Shown: in pieces, positions 32,168-41,039 of the stretch
Numbering within the stretch: the stretch's first letter is position 1
Layout of the letters: every line of letters starts with the position of its first letter
NCBI RefSeq assembly: GCF_003664255.1
Contig: NZ_RCCV01000001.1
Coordinates: 2,728,001-2,792,000 of the forward strand
DNA: 64,000 nucleotides
Reading direction: 5' to 3'
DNA from: Micromonospora sp. M71_S20
GTDB lineage: Bacteria; Actinomycetota; Actinomycetes; Mycobacteriales; Micromonosporaceae
Made by a program: the position numbers and the translations under genes
The notes under the pieces: model-generated
Seen by the model: only the letters and a program-made list of their open reading frames with translations
Told to the model about the DNA's origin: nothing
Databases searched by the model: none

Positions 32168-32689
32168 TCAGCAGCGGAGGTAGGTGCCGCACAGCGGCGG
32201 CGCGTCGACGCGGCAGACCTTCCAGCCGCCGCTGATGCCCCCCTCCTCCGTCGTGTGGAAGCGCCACCGGTGGGTGGCGCCGGTGAAGGTGACGCTTCCC
32301 GAGGGGTCGACCTCCGTGAACCGGAGGTCCACCATCGCGGAGACAGTGCCGTCCGAGTCGTCGGTCTGCCAGTTGGTCGTCTCGATCCGCACGCCGAAGG
32401 TGACCCGTGACTCGACCTGTTTGCGCAGGTCGCGAACCTGTCGGAACAACTCGTCCCGATTGTCGCCGCACAGGCACCGGTTGATGTCGGGGTTGTCGTC
32501 CGGCTGGAAGACCGCCAGGAGGTACGCCTCGGCCGCCGCAGCGGGCGTCTTCTCGCCCCGCCCCGCCTCGATCGCCCTCGTCACCGCCTGCCTGACCGGC
32601 GCGCCTATGCAGGCCACGGCGAAGACGACGGCGGCGGCGATCGTCGCCCGGCGACGCCATTGCCGACCGGTGAGAGGCGGCTCGATCAC
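32168..32689 (-). CDS. Uncharacterised membrane-anchored protein next to tRNA-Ser
   Basis: This 173-residue protein has a short basic N-terminus (GRQWRRR), one membrane helix (ATIAAAVVFAVACIGAPV) and an extracytoplasmic domain. The domain holds four cysteines (NRCLCGD, VCRVDAPPLCGTYLRC), suggesting disulfides. I do not recognise the family. Small proteins of this layout occur in actinomycete integrative elements, and its place beside a tRNA fits a relic of one, but no integrase or att repeat is visible. The start is GTG 32689 with a weak ribosome binding site. Confidence 0.6.
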   Translation of the reverse strand: MIEPPLTGRQWRRRATIAAAVVFAVACIGAPVRQAVTRAIEAGRGEKTPAAAAEAYLLAVFQPDDNPDINRCLCGDNRDELFRQVRDLRKQVESRVTFGVRIETTNWQTDDSDGTVSAMVDLRFTEVDPSGSVTFTGATHRWRFHTTEEGGISGGWKVCRVDAPPLCGTYLRC

Positions 32690-32748
32690 CGGGCGAGACT
32701 ACGTGCCCGAGCAGCGACGGGCGGTGCCGCGAGGCGGCCGGGCGCGGG

Positions 32749-33552
32749 TCACACGACGGCCAGCGGGCGTACGGGCGAGCCCGTGCCGCCGACGATCGGC
32801 AGCGGAGCCAGGACAAACAGAAACTCGTTCACGCCCGCCTCCGCCAGCGAGTCCAGCCGCAGGTGTTCGACGATGTAGATGCCCGCCTCCACCAGCAGCA
32901 GGCGGTGGACCGGCAGCACCCGGAGCCCGGCGCCGGGAGGGATCTGCTCGTAGGCGGTGGTGTCCGCCCCCGTCAGGGCGACCCCGTGCTCCGCGAGCCA
33001 GGCCGCGCCGGAGGGGTCGACGCCGGGCACCCCCGTGTCGAGGCCCAGGTAGGCCGTCGGACTTGTCCAGTGCCGGGCCCAGCCGGTACGGACCAGCGCC
33101 ACGTCGCCCGCGCCCAGCCGCACGCCGGTGCGCCGCAGGCACCGTTCGAGGTCGTCGGCGGTCACGCCGTACCCGCCGGGAAGCACGTCGACCCCGTGGA
33201 CCGAGGCGACGTCCAGCAGCACCCCCCGCCGGACGAGAGGCGGAATCGTCTCGGTGCCGTGTACGCGGAACCGGCCACCCGACTGCGCCTCGGCAGCGTC
33301 GTGTCCACCGTGCAGCAGCCCGTCCTGCGAGATGTGCGACAACGCGTCGACGTGGGTCCCGACGTGCCCGCCGGTGACGATCAGCTCGCCGGCCGACGAG
33401 CCCCCGTCGGCCCGCACCACGTCGCCGTGCCGGCGGAGCAGGGCCAGGCGGAATCCCGGGTGGTTCGGCGCGCAGGGCATCCCCTCCTCGAACGGCTGGC
33501 TGAGGTCGTGGATGGTGACGCCCGCGGAGACGGCGTCCAGGAGTGCGGTCAT
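32749..33552 (-). CDS. Cyclase family protein, kynurenine-formamidase-like metal hydrolase
   Basis: This 267-residue enzyme shows the metal-binding signature GGHVGTHVDALSHISQDG (HxGTHxDxxxH) and HDLSQPFEEGMP at the N-terminus, placing it in the cyclase/kynurenine formamidase family (PF04199). These enzymes hydrolyse formamides, esters or lactams, or dehydrate sugars. ATG 33552 has AGGA upstream. It is divergent from the first ATP-grasp-like gene and probably belongs to the biosynthetic cluster, where it could hydrolyse or cyclise an intermediate. That role is inferred. Confidence 0.85.
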   Translation of the reverse strand: MTALLDAVSAGVTIHDLSQPFEEGMPCAPNHPGFRLALLRRHGDVVRADGGSSAGELIVTGGHVGTHVDALSHISQDGLLHGGHDAAEAQSGGRFRVHGTETIPPLVRRGVLLDVASVHGVDVLPGGYGVTADDLERCLRRTGVRLGAGDVALVRTGWARHWTSPTAYLGLDTGVPGVDPSGAAWLAEHGVALTGADTTAYEQIPPGAGLRVLPVHRLLLVEAGIYIVEHLRLDSLAEAGVNEFLFVLAPLPIVGGTGSPVRPLAVV

Positions 33553-33783
33553 GGTGGTGATCCTGTCTCTGCGGGGATGACGGATGCGTACCGGGCCGAT
33601 TCCGGGTGCGGGTCCCGCGGATGATTCTCCGGTAATGGTTCCGCCGCGCTTCGTGTTCGGCATGCGGGCGCGCCCGAAAATCGAGATTGCGTCGGCCGGT
33701 GTCGTCGCCGTCGACCGGATGCCGGCCGGCACTGTACTCGGCGACCCCACGCCGGTCGACCCCTGAAATGTTCGACACTTACC
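33553..33783. promoter_or_regulatory. Divergent promoter region of the ATP-grasp cluster
   Basis: The 231 bases between the cyclase gene and the first ATP-grasp-like gene hold no supported frame. Close to the GTG at 33784, GACAC (33774-33778) is inverted as GTGTC (33784-33788) with a five-base spacer, overlapping the start codon. No ribosome binding site precedes 33784, so translation may be leaderless. GC content drops here and in the following gene relative to the surroundings. Confidence 0.35.
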
Positions 33784-35253
33784 GTGTCCGCATTCAATAC
33801 CGCGAGTTTGCCCCTGCCCGCCGGGCCGCTCGTGTCGTACACTCGCATCCGATTCAATAACGAGGCGGGCGAAGGGGTGCGGTTAACGGTGCGGCATGAC
33901 AACTCGGACTGCAATTTCGCGGAATTGAACGCGCCCCTGGTGGCCGCACTGCAGGACGAGCCGGCGCGGTCCGCGTTCGTCGCGGCCGCGCCGCCGGTAC
34001 GGCGTTTCATGGACGACCTCGGTGCCACCCGGATGCGGTTCATCCCCTATCCGCTCGTCATCGACCGGAACGAGTTCGACCGGATGGCCGAGGCGGCCTG
34101 CGCCCTGCTGGAGGCGCAGACGGCGATGATTCGCGAGTTCCTCCGGTCGGGGCCTCCCGAGCGACTGTTGGCGGAATTCGGCCTGCCCGCCGCGATCGCG
34201 CCCTTCGTAAATTGGGAACAATTGGATTCCGTCGAGCAGGTCTTCGCCCGCGTCGACGTTCTGCCGACGCCGTCCGGATACCAGTTCTGTGAATTCAACG
34301 TCGACTCGTCCATTTCCGGATTCGAGTTCCACGACTGCTATCAGGTGATGGGCGAGGCGCTCGACATCCCGTGGCTCGCCGACACCCCCAGGCCCGAGGA
34401 ACAGATCGCGGACGTCGTCATCAAAGCTTTCCACCAGGGCAGTTTCGACCGGGTGGTGGTGTGTGACTGGTCGAGCCGCATCGGAGTCGGCTACTTCGGC
34501 TTCGAGTTGCTGACCGAGACGCTGCGCCGGCGACTGCCCGACGTGCCGGTCGAACTGGTCTACCACGCCGACTATCCGCAGCGGTGGCTCGATCCGTCGG
34601 CCGGCAAGCGCACCCTGGTCTATCGCGGCTTCATGCACGAGGACATGGACGACGACTACGACTTCATCACCCGGCTGGTCGGCAGCGGCGCCTCCGTGAT
34701 CAACCTCTTCGAGGCCGAGATCCGTACGCACAAGCGCTGGATGGCGATGTTCTGGGAGGAGCGTTTCGCCAGCCTGCTGCCCGCCGGCGTGCGCGACATG
34801 GTCACCCGCTACGTGCCCCACACCGTCTCGGTGACCCCCGAGAACCGTGACCGCCTGCTGGCGGACCGGGCCGAGTACGTGTTCAAGTTCGGGCACTCGT
34901 CCGGCGGGCACGACGTCATGCTCGGGGCCGACCACGACGCGGACACAATCGCCGCCCGGCTGGCCGAGCGCGGCCCCGACGGCTGGCTCGCCCAGCGTCG
35001 CGTGCAGCTCGCCGAGTGCCGGTTCGCCCCCGAGGCCGGTGCCGAGCCGGAGCCCCACCATGTCGTGCTCGGGCTCTACGTGCTCGGCGGCGAGTGCTCC
35101 GGCATGAACATCCGCGCCGACCGGGGCTCGGCCGTGGTCAACATCCACCAGTCGGCGGCCAGCGGCTGGGCCATCCCCATGGACGCCGACGAACGGCGAC
35201 GGCTCATCGAACGCGTGCAGGCGATCGGGCCGACGGCCCGCGAACGACACTGA
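33784..35253 (+). CDS. GSP-synthetase-like (circularly permuted) ATP-grasp protein, candidate peptide ligase A
   Basis: This 489-residue protein resembles the glutathionylspermidine-synthetase-like circularly permuted ATP-grasp group, which joins a carboxylate to an amine using ATP. It has R156-x-D158 followed 14 residues after the Arg by E170 (RVDVLPTPSGYQFCEFNVD). The later segment YVFKFGHSSGGHDVMLG fits the lysine and glycine-rich ATP loop. The protein at 37416-38777 has the same R-x-D...E pattern with identical spacing, so the two are distant relatives. The first 450 bases contain more A/T than typical (one 60-base line at 34201 is 55% GC). PhzF follows after 17 bases, giving an operon. 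Confidence 0.68.
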   Translation: MSAFNTASLPLPAGPLVSYTRIRFNNEAGEGVRLTVRHDNSDCNFAELNAPLVAALQDEPARSAFVAAAPPVRRFMDDLGATRMRFIPYPLVIDRNEFDRMAEAACALLEAQTAMIREFLRSGPPERLLAEFGLPAAIAPFVNWEQLDSVEQVFARVDVLPTPSGYQFCEFNVDSSISGFEFHDCYQVMGEALDIPWLADTPRPEEQIADVVIKAFHQGSFDRVVVCDWSSRIGVGYFGFELLTETLRRRLPDVPVELVYHADYPQRWLDPSAGKRTLVYRGFMHEDMDDDYDFITRLVGSGASVINLFEAEIRTHKRWMAMFWEERFASLLPAGVRDMVTRYVPHTVSVTPENRDRLLADRAEYVFKFGHSSGGHDVMLGADHDADTIAARLAERGPDGWLAQRRVQLAECRFAPEAGAEPEPHHVVLGLYVLGGECSGMNIRADRGSAVVNIHQSAASGWAIPMDADERRRLIERVQAIGPTARERH

Positions 35254-35270
35254 CACCAGTTGGAGACACG

Positions 35271-36098
35271 ATGGAAATTCCCCTGTACCAGGTCGACGCG
35301 TTCACCGACCGGGTGTTCTTCGGCAATCCGGCCGCGGTCTGCCCCCTGGACGAGTGGCTCAGCGACGAGGTGATGCAGGCCATCGGCCTGGAGAACAACC
35401 TCGCGGAGACCGCGTTCATCATCGACCGGGGCGACAGCTTCGCGCTGCGCTGGTTCACCCCGTCGATGGAGGTCGACCTGTGCGGGCACGCCACGCTCGC
35501 CGCGGCCCACGTGGTGCTCAACCACCTGCGGCCCGAGTGGGACGAGGTCACCTTCCACTCCAACACGGGTCCCCTCATCGTCAGCCGTACCCCGGAGGGG
35601 CAGTTCATGATGTCCTTCCCCGCGTTGCCGCGCGAGCGGGTCGACCCGCCGGAGGCCCTGCTCGCCGGTCTGTCGATCGCGCCCACCGCGGTGTACGGGG
35701 GCATGGACTACATGGCGGTCTACGACAACGAGGAGGACCTGCGCGCGATCGAACCCGACCAGCGGATGCTCGGGACCCTCGACCGCCGCGCGGTGGTCGT
35801 GACGGCCCCCGGCATCTCCTCCGACTTCGTCGCCCGCTTCTTCGGCCCCAAGCAGTCGATCCCGGAGGATCAGTTCACCGGGTCGGCCCACTGCATGCTG
35901 GTCCCCTACTGGGCGGAGGTGCTGGGCAGGACCAGCCTGACCTCCCGTCAGTTCTCTCCCCGGCTCGGCAAGACGCTGACCATCCACGCCAACTGCGAGC
36001 TGCGCGACGACCGGGTCATCCTGGGCGGGTCGACGCGCCAGTACCTCGCCGGCGTCATCACGCTGGACGACGACGAGGTCGCTCGACTCAGTCGCTGA
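35271..36098 (+). CDS. PhzF-family isomerase/epimerase
   Basis: This 275-residue protein has the diaminopimelate-epimerase-like double fold. PhzF hallmarks are present: VDAFTDRVFFGNPAAVCPLD, the catalytic glutamate in NNLAETAFII, FTPSMEVDLCGHATLAAAH, and the second-half GSAHCML. PhzF enzymes isomerise or tautomerise small metabolites without cofactors. TTGGAGA precedes ATG 35271. The gene follows ligase A by 17 bases and its 3' end overlaps the convergent MFS gene by 11 bases. A step in making or rearranging an unusual amino acid building block is likely. Confidence 0.9.
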   Translation: MEIPLYQVDAFTDRVFFGNPAAVCPLDEWLSDEVMQAIGLENNLAETAFIIDRGDSFALRWFTPSMEVDLCGHATLAAAHVVLNHLRPEWDEVTFHSNTGPLIVSRTPEGQFMMSFPALPRERVDPPEALLAGLSIAPTAVYGGMDYMAVYDNEEDLRAIEPDQRMLGTLDRRAVVVTAPGISSDFVARFFGPKQSIPEDQFTGSAHCMLVPYWAEVLGRTSLTSRQFSPRLGKTLTIHANCELRDDRVILGGSTRQYLAGVITLDDDEVARLSR

Positions 36099-37383
36099 GC
36101 TGCCGTGCCTCGGGCCGCGCCCCGTCGCCCGCCGCCCGTTCGGGCTGCGGCTCCGGGGCCGGCTCGGGCTCAGGCTCGGTGGGCATCTCGACCACCCGAC
36201 GCAGCGGCGAGAAGTACAGCGGGACGATGGAGACGAGTTCGCCGGCGACCGCGAGCGCGAGGGTCTGGCGGACGCCGATGACGTTCGCGACCAGCCCCGC
36301 GACCGACGCGCCCAACGGGATCACGCCCCAGACCAGGAACCGCATCGTCGCACTCAACCGGGCCTGCATGCCCGGCGCGCACAGCGCCTGCCGGACCGAC
36401 AGTTGCAGGATGTTGGAGACGACGATGCATCCCGAGGCGATGCCGTAGCCGATGGCGGCGACGATCAGCCAGGTGCCGCTGCGCGCGAAGGGCAGCGGAA
36501 TCGAGGCGATTCCCGCCAGCACGCACGCGCCGAGGACCGTCGGCCCGACGCCGAAGCGCCGGGACAGCCGCACCGCGAGGAGGGCGCCGAGGGTCGCGCC
36601 GGCACCGGCGCCGGAGAAGATGATCCCGATGTACGCCGACGGCAGCCGCAGCACCGACGCCAGCAGCAGCAGGAACATGGTGGTGGTCGCGATGTTGCAG
36701 AAGTTGTACGTCGAGCTGCGGATGGCCATCACCCGGAACATCGGCACCCGCAGCACGTACCTGATGCCGTCGCGTACGTCCTTGAACAGCGTGGTGGTGC
36801 GTGGCGGCGGGGCCGCCGTCGCCCCGGTCACCCGGATCCGGCTGAGCAGCAGCGTGGCGATGCCGAAGCAGACGGCCGAGGCGCCGAGGACGTACGACGA
36901 GGTGGCCAGCGCCAGCAGGAAGCCGGCGATGGCCGGGCCGGTGATCTCCGCCAGCGAGAGGGTGAACTCCACCCGCGAGTTGGCACCGGGCAGCAGTTGC
37001 CGGTCGACGATCCGCGGCAGGACGCTCTGGTAGGAGATCCCCAGGAAGACCGTGCAGAGGCTCCCCGCGAACATCAACGCGTACAGCGTGGGCATGGTGA
37101 GGTCGCCGGCCAGCGCCAGCGCCGCGACGACCCCGAACACGGCCGTACGGCCCAGGCTGGACAGCACCAGGACCCGTTCCCCGCGCCGACGGTCGATCCA
37201 CGCCCCCGCCGGCAGCCCGATGAGCAGGAAGCCCAGGAACTCGCAGGTCACCAGGAACCCGACCTGCGCGGGGGTGGCGTGCAGGGTCTTCACGGCGAAC
37301 AGCGGGATGACGACCGTCGCCACCTCGAAGCCGAACTGGCTGACGGTCTCCGCCGTCCAGAGCAGGCGGAAGTTCTTCTTCAG
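36088..37383 (-). CDS. MFS transporter, probable product exporter with CTG start
   Basis: This 12-helix major facilitator of the MFS_3/drug-efflux class has 431 residues if started at CTG 37383. From that codon the N-terminus reads LKKNFRLLWTAETVSQFGFE, the normal cytoplasmic lead-in and first helix of this family. AGGAG lies six bases upstream and a TAG stop sits five codons upstream, so no ATG, GTG or TTG start can include helix 1. The next usable start, GTG 37323, would delete its first part. The loop motif DRRRGERVLVLSSLGR is present. It lies within the cluster and probably exports the product or gives self-resistance. Confidence 0.85.
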   Translation of the reverse strand: MKKNFRLLWTAETVSQFGFEVATVVIPLFAVKTLHATPAQVGFLVTCEFLGFLLIGLPAGAWIDRRRGERVLVLSSLGRTAVFGVVAALALAGDLTMPTLYALMFAGSLCTVFLGISYQSVLPRIVDRQLLPGANSRVEFTLSLAEITGPAIAGFLLALATSSYVLGASAVCFGIATLLLSRIRVTGATAAPPPRTTTLFKDVRDGIRYVLRVPMFRVMAIRSSTYNFCNIATTTMFLLLLASVLRLPSAYIGIIFSGAGAGATLGALLAVRLSRRFGVGPTVLGACVLAGIASIPLPFARSGTWLIVAAIGYGIASGCIVVSNILQLSVRQALCAPGMQARLSATMRFLVWGVIPLGASVAGLVANVIGVRQTLALAVAGELVSIVPLYFSPLRRVVEMPTEPEPEPAPEPQPERAAGDGARPEARQLSD

Positions 37384-37415
37384 GGTGATCTCCTACCCGT
37401 GACCGGCGGCGATGG

Positions 37416-38777
37416 TCAGGCCCCCGGGTGCAGCAGCACCGGTGCCAGCAGGACGTTGGTGATGCCACGGACCACAGCCCCCGGCACGGTGGTCAGGCGG
37501 CAGGAGAAGCCGGTGCATCCACCGGGCCCGTAGTGCATCCCCCACACCGCGTACCAGTCCCGTTCCGTGACGCCGTCGGTGTCGAAGCCCGGCTCCGCCC
37601 GCTGGACGACCCTCCGTTGCAGGATGTGGCGTCCGTTCTCGGCCGCCGAGGCGAGCGCAGCCTGCCACGTCTCGTCGTCGACCGTCCAGCCGGCCACCGT
37701 GCCCTCACCACGGGCCAGGGTGGTGGGTTTCAGGATGGTGACCGCCCGGTCGCGGACGAAACCGGTCAGGTCGGTGGCCGCGTCGACGTGAATCGTCTCG
37801 GGAAGGATGCGCCGCAACGCGGCACGTTCGCCGTCGGTCAGCGCGTCCTGCACCTCGGGGAGCCACACCAGGGCGAGGCACGCCTTGCTGTTGTACATGT
37901 CGTGCACCGGCGAGGTGACCATCGGCGGTAGGGCGGAGCCCGGCGCCGGATGCAGCCGCTGCCAGGCCAGCACCGGATCCGGCTCCTCGGCGAGCTCCGT
38001 CAGGTTGAACAACCGCAGGAGGTGGGTCACCCCGGCGACCTGATTCGCGACGCTGCCGTCCGGCTCGTGCAGGTCCGCGACCTCCGCCAGGCGGGTCCGC
38101 AGCGGACGATCGGAGTACGCCTCCAGGCAGTCGCCCAGGGGACGCCAGTCGTCGGCCCACTCTTCGAGCGCGCCGGTCGCCTCGACCATGAGCACCTCCG
38201 CCGGCCCGGGCGCCTCGGCGTCGTGGCCCGTGCCCGTGGTCTCCACGGTGCGCAGCACGTCGAGCAGGGCGGTGACGGGGTCGGGGTGTCGCAGCCCGTG
38301 CCGCTCGGCGAAGGGCCGGAAGGCCGGTTCCGCCATGACGGCGGGGAGCCAGGCGGTGCGTTCGGCGCCGCCGACGGCGGGGCTCAGGCCCAGCTCCAGG
38401 ACCTTGAAGCCGGTCCCGTCGTGGATCAGGTCGGCGCGGCCGTACGGCACCAGGGCGGGCAGGTCGGTTCCGGCCAACAGCGGGCGCAGTACCGCCGGCA
38501 CGTCGGTCAGCGCGCCGAACGCCGAGGTGCTGCCACCCGCCAGCAGGTGGGGCAGGCGTCCCACGACGTCGAGCAGCACCGTGAAGTCGGCGTAGAACGA
38601 CGCGAGCTCCCGCTCGTCGACGAACATCACCCGGTGGAAGCTCTGAGCCTCGATGTCGGGCGTCAGCACCCGGGCGGCCGTGCGGGCCGGCAGATCCGGT
38701 GGCAGCTCACCCTCGCGTACCGCCCGCAGGTAGTCGGTTGCCGGGTCCTGCGAGACCGACCGCTCCGGCGCGCTCAT
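37416..38777 (-). CDS. GSP-synthetase-like (circularly permuted) ATP-grasp protein, candidate peptide ligase D
   Basis: This 453-residue protein is a distant relative of the ligase at 33784. R114-x-D116 is followed by E128 at the same 14-residue spacing (RADLIHDGTGFKVLELG). The C-terminal part has VTILKPTTLARGEGT, suited to ATP binding, then HILQRRVVQ and VWGMHYGPGG. No known family name is certain from sequence alone. ATG 38777 has only a weak GGAAG upstream. It lies 33 bases before the MFS gene on the same strand and shares the operon from 44711 downward. I expect carboxylate-amine ligation, but substrates are unknown. Confidence 0.6.
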   Translation of the reverse strand: MSAPERSVSQDPATDYLRAVREGELPPDLPARTAARVLTPDIEAQSFHRVMFVDERELASFYADFTVLLDVVGRLPHLLAGGSTSAFGALTDVPAVLRPLLAGTDLPALVPYGRADLIHDGTGFKVLELGLSPAVGGAERTAWLPAVMAEPAFRPFAERHGLRHPDPVTALLDVLRTVETTGTGHDAEAPGPAEVLMVEATGALEEWADDWRPLGDCLEAYSDRPLRTRLAEVADLHEPDGSVANQVAGVTHLLRLFNLTELAEEPDPVLAWQRLHPAPGSALPPMVTSPVHDMYNSKACLALVWLPEVQDALTDGERAALRRILPETIHVDAATDLTGFVRDRAVTILKPTTLARGEGTVAGWTVDDETWQAALASAAENGRHILQRRVVQRAEPGFDTDGVTERDWYAVWGMHYGPGGCTGFSCRLTTVPGAVVRGITNVLLAPVLLHPGA

Positions 38778-38852
38778 GCGGCTGGCTTCCGCACGGCGGC
38801 CCGGAGGCGTGGGCGTGCGGTGCCGACGGCGGGCCGCCGCCGCGTGCGCCGG

Positions 38853-40118
38853 TCAGGCCGACAGGAACAAGGCACCGGCTGCCTCCAGTTCGCGTAGCTT
38901 GCGGTAGTCATCCGAGATCGTCTCCGGGCTCTCGTGGACCAGGAAGACCAGCCCCGGGGTCGTGTACGAGTTGACGGTGACCTGCAACGGGTCGCCGGCC
39001 TCGAGGTACGTGTCGACCGCGTGGAAGGACGGCAGCGCGCGGAGCAGGCCGAGGTCGTAGCCGGCGAGGGTCCCCGAGTGGCGCGACAGCAACTGCACCA
39101 TGGCGGCGTGCCGGCGGAGAGCGGGACGCCAGTCCTCGCGGACCCGGGCGGCGAAACGGTCCAGGGCCACGATCGTCTCGGCCACCAGCTGCACCGCGTT
39201 GGTGCCCGTCGCCTCGGTCACCTGCGAGATGTCGATCGAGCCCATGAACCGGGCGCCGGTCTCGACGAGCACCGGCTCACCGGCGATCATCATGACCTCC
39301 GTGTGCGCCGTGCCCTCGCGGATGTCCAGGGCGTCGAGCACGCGCCCGACGAAGCCGTGCAACTGGTCGAAGACGGCATCGCCCGGATCGACGAGCCGCT
39401 CCAGGTCGTAGAGCGCCGTACCGCCCTCGTGGCGCTTCTTCGTGTGCCAGATGTCCGAGACGACGTACTCGCCCCCGGCCGAGACGGTGTTGACGGCGTA
39501 CTCGTCGCCGGTCATGAAGGGCTGGACGAGGAGTTCACCGATCGGGGAGCCGAACACGTCGGGTGCGCCCAGCCAGCCCTTGAACGCGGTGTCGAGGTCC
39601 GCCTCGGAGCGGCATCGCAGGAAGCCGAAGCTGCCGGAACTCGCCCGGGGCTTGACGACGGCGTCGTCCAGCCAACCCCCCGCGCGCAGCCACTCCGCCG
39701 CGTCGTCGCGGGAGGAGGTGCTCAGGTGCGGGATGACCGCGACGCCCCCGGCCGCTGCGGCCCGTGCCATGTGGTGCTTGTCCCGGCGGCACCGGGTCGT
39801 CGCCGGATCGTTGCCGGGTACGCCCAGCGCTCGGGCCAGTTGGTCACCCAGCTCGACACCGGTCTCGGCGCCGGCCACCACGCTGCGTGGCCGCAGGCCC
39901 GCCCGGTCGAGCCGGTCGACGATCGTGTTGACGTCGCCGTCGTGCAGGTAGGTGTCGAGATAGGCGTGGTCGACGCCGGTACGCAGGAGGAACTGCGGCA
40001 GGTCCGGGTCGCTCTGCACATGCACCGCGCCGAAACCGTAACCGGCGAGGGCCGGCGCGAGCGCGTTGGCCGTCGAGTACCCGTCCACGACGACACAGAC
40101 TTCGCTGGCGTGTCGCAT
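38853..40118 (-). CDS. ATP-grasp carboxylate-amine ligase (L-amino acid ligase-like)
   Basis: This 421-residue classical ATP-grasp enzyme opens with a Rossmann-like pre-ATP domain (VCVVVDGYSTANALAPALAG) and AGAETGVELGDQLARALGVP with GND, then RRDKHHMA. The ATP-binding lysine is in DDAVVKPRASSGSFGF, the hinge in LLVQPFMTGDEYAVNTVS, and the metal ligands are in HTEVMM and VLVETGARFMG. This is the architecture of BacD/DapD-type dipeptide ligases. It is a full-length paralogue of the gene at 46491. GAGG precedes ATG 40118, eight bases after the hydroxylase stop, so the two are coupled. Confidence 0.88.
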   Translation of the reverse strand: MRHASEVCVVVDGYSTANALAPALAGYGFGAVHVQSDPDLPQFLLRTGVDHAYLDTYLHDGDVNTIVDRLDRAGLRPRSVVAGAETGVELGDQLARALGVPGNDPATTRCRRDKHHMARAAAAGGVAVIPHLSTSSRDDAAEWLRAGGWLDDAVVKPRASSGSFGFLRCRSEADLDTAFKGWLGAPDVFGSPIGELLVQPFMTGDEYAVNTVSAGGEYVVSDIWHTKKRHEGGTALYDLERLVDPGDAVFDQLHGFVGRVLDALDIREGTAHTEVMMIAGEPVLVETGARFMGSIDISQVTEATGTNAVQLVAETIVALDRFAARVREDWRPALRRHAAMVQLLSRHSGTLAGYDLGLLRALPSFHAVDTYLEAGDPLQVTVNSYTTPGLVFLVHESPETISDDYRKLRELEAAGALFLSA

Positions 40119-40126
40119 GATCCGCC

Positions 40127-40972
40127 TCAGGACTCTCGTGCCAGCAGGAAGTACCTCCGCATCGGAGGGATCATGTCGAGCCGCGCGGCGGCGGGCGAGT
40201 GTCGGGCCGCCCCCTCCAGCAGGTCGAACACGCCGTCGGGGGTGATGTCCCGGGTGAACATCGTCTTGATGGCGATCTTCAGGAAGTCCCGGTAGTTGGT
40301 GGTGTCCATGAGGACCCCGGCGCGCTCGAACGCGGCGAGTTCCTCCCGGTCCACCGGTTGCCGCGCGACCTGGTGTGTGCTCGGGATGCTGGGCGACCGG
40401 ACCTCGCCGGTGAAGCAGGCGGCGAGCGAATCGGCCTGGAAGTCGAGCACCAGGTGGGTGCGGTCCTTCGTCCAGTTGGAGACCGCGCTGTGGGCCTGGG
40501 TGGCGTCGAGGAACCAGATCTCACCGACGTTCATGTGGTAGAGCGTCGTGTTGTGCGAGCTGACGCAGGACTCGTCGGTCTCCAGCGGAAGGTGGATCCG
40601 GATCAGGTTCGTGTCGAGTTCGAGGTAGTCCCGGTGCGGCACGAGTGCGCTGCCGGGGGTCAGCCGGGCGAGCCGGCCGTACTTGAGGAGGGACAGGTCG
40701 AACAGCTCACCCACCAGATGCCGCACGTACGGCAGGCGCTCGCCCAGGTCGGTGACGACGGCCGGGCCCTCGTAGGGGTCGAGTCCCGCGTCGAGACCCT
40801 GGCCCGTGCCGTTCCACACCGCGCAACTCTTCCAGGCGCCGCAGACGAAGTCGCTGTACTTGTCCGTGTAGGGGAACGACGCCATGGTGTCGAGGTCCGT
40901 GGCGAGGCCGTCGGCGTCGATGTCGCAGGTGCCGAGGATGCCGGTCTCGGTCGAGTTCATAACGGTGGTCAT
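40127..40972 (-). CDS. Fe(II)/2-oxoglutarate hydroxylase of the aspartyl/asparaginyl beta-hydroxylase fold
   Basis: The protein has 281 residues. The iron triad is visible as H113-x-D115 (LVPHRDYLELD) and H161 (ATQAHSAVSNW), with R171 (KDRTHLVLDF) placed to bind 2-oxoglutarate. IRIHLPLETD and MNVGEIWFLD complete the AspH core. Relatives include free L-proline cis-hydroxylases and asparagine hydroxylases, so it probably hydroxylates an amino acid building block or the assembled peptide. GGAAGG lies eight bases before ATG 40972. The last 70 residues extend past the core fold. It is followed directly by an ATP-grasp ligase gene. Confidence 0.87.
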   Translation of the reverse strand: MTTVMNSTETGILGTCDIDADGLATDLDTMASFPYTDKYSDFVCGAWKSCAVWNGTGQGLDAGLDPYEGPAVVTDLGERLPYVRHLVGELFDLSLLKYGRLARLTPGSALVPHRDYLELDTNLIRIHLPLETDESCVSSHNTTLYHMNVGEIWFLDATQAHSAVSNWTKDRTHLVLDFQADSLAACFTGEVRSPSIPSTHQVARQPVDREELAAFERAGVLMDTTNYRDFLKIAIKTMFTRDITPDGVFDLLEGAARHSPAAARLDMIPPMRRYFLLARES

Positions 40973-41039
40973 GGTCGGTACCTTCCAGCGGGAAAGGGAC
41001 GGAGCCGCACGTCGTTCAGGAGAGGGCGGCCGGCGTGGC

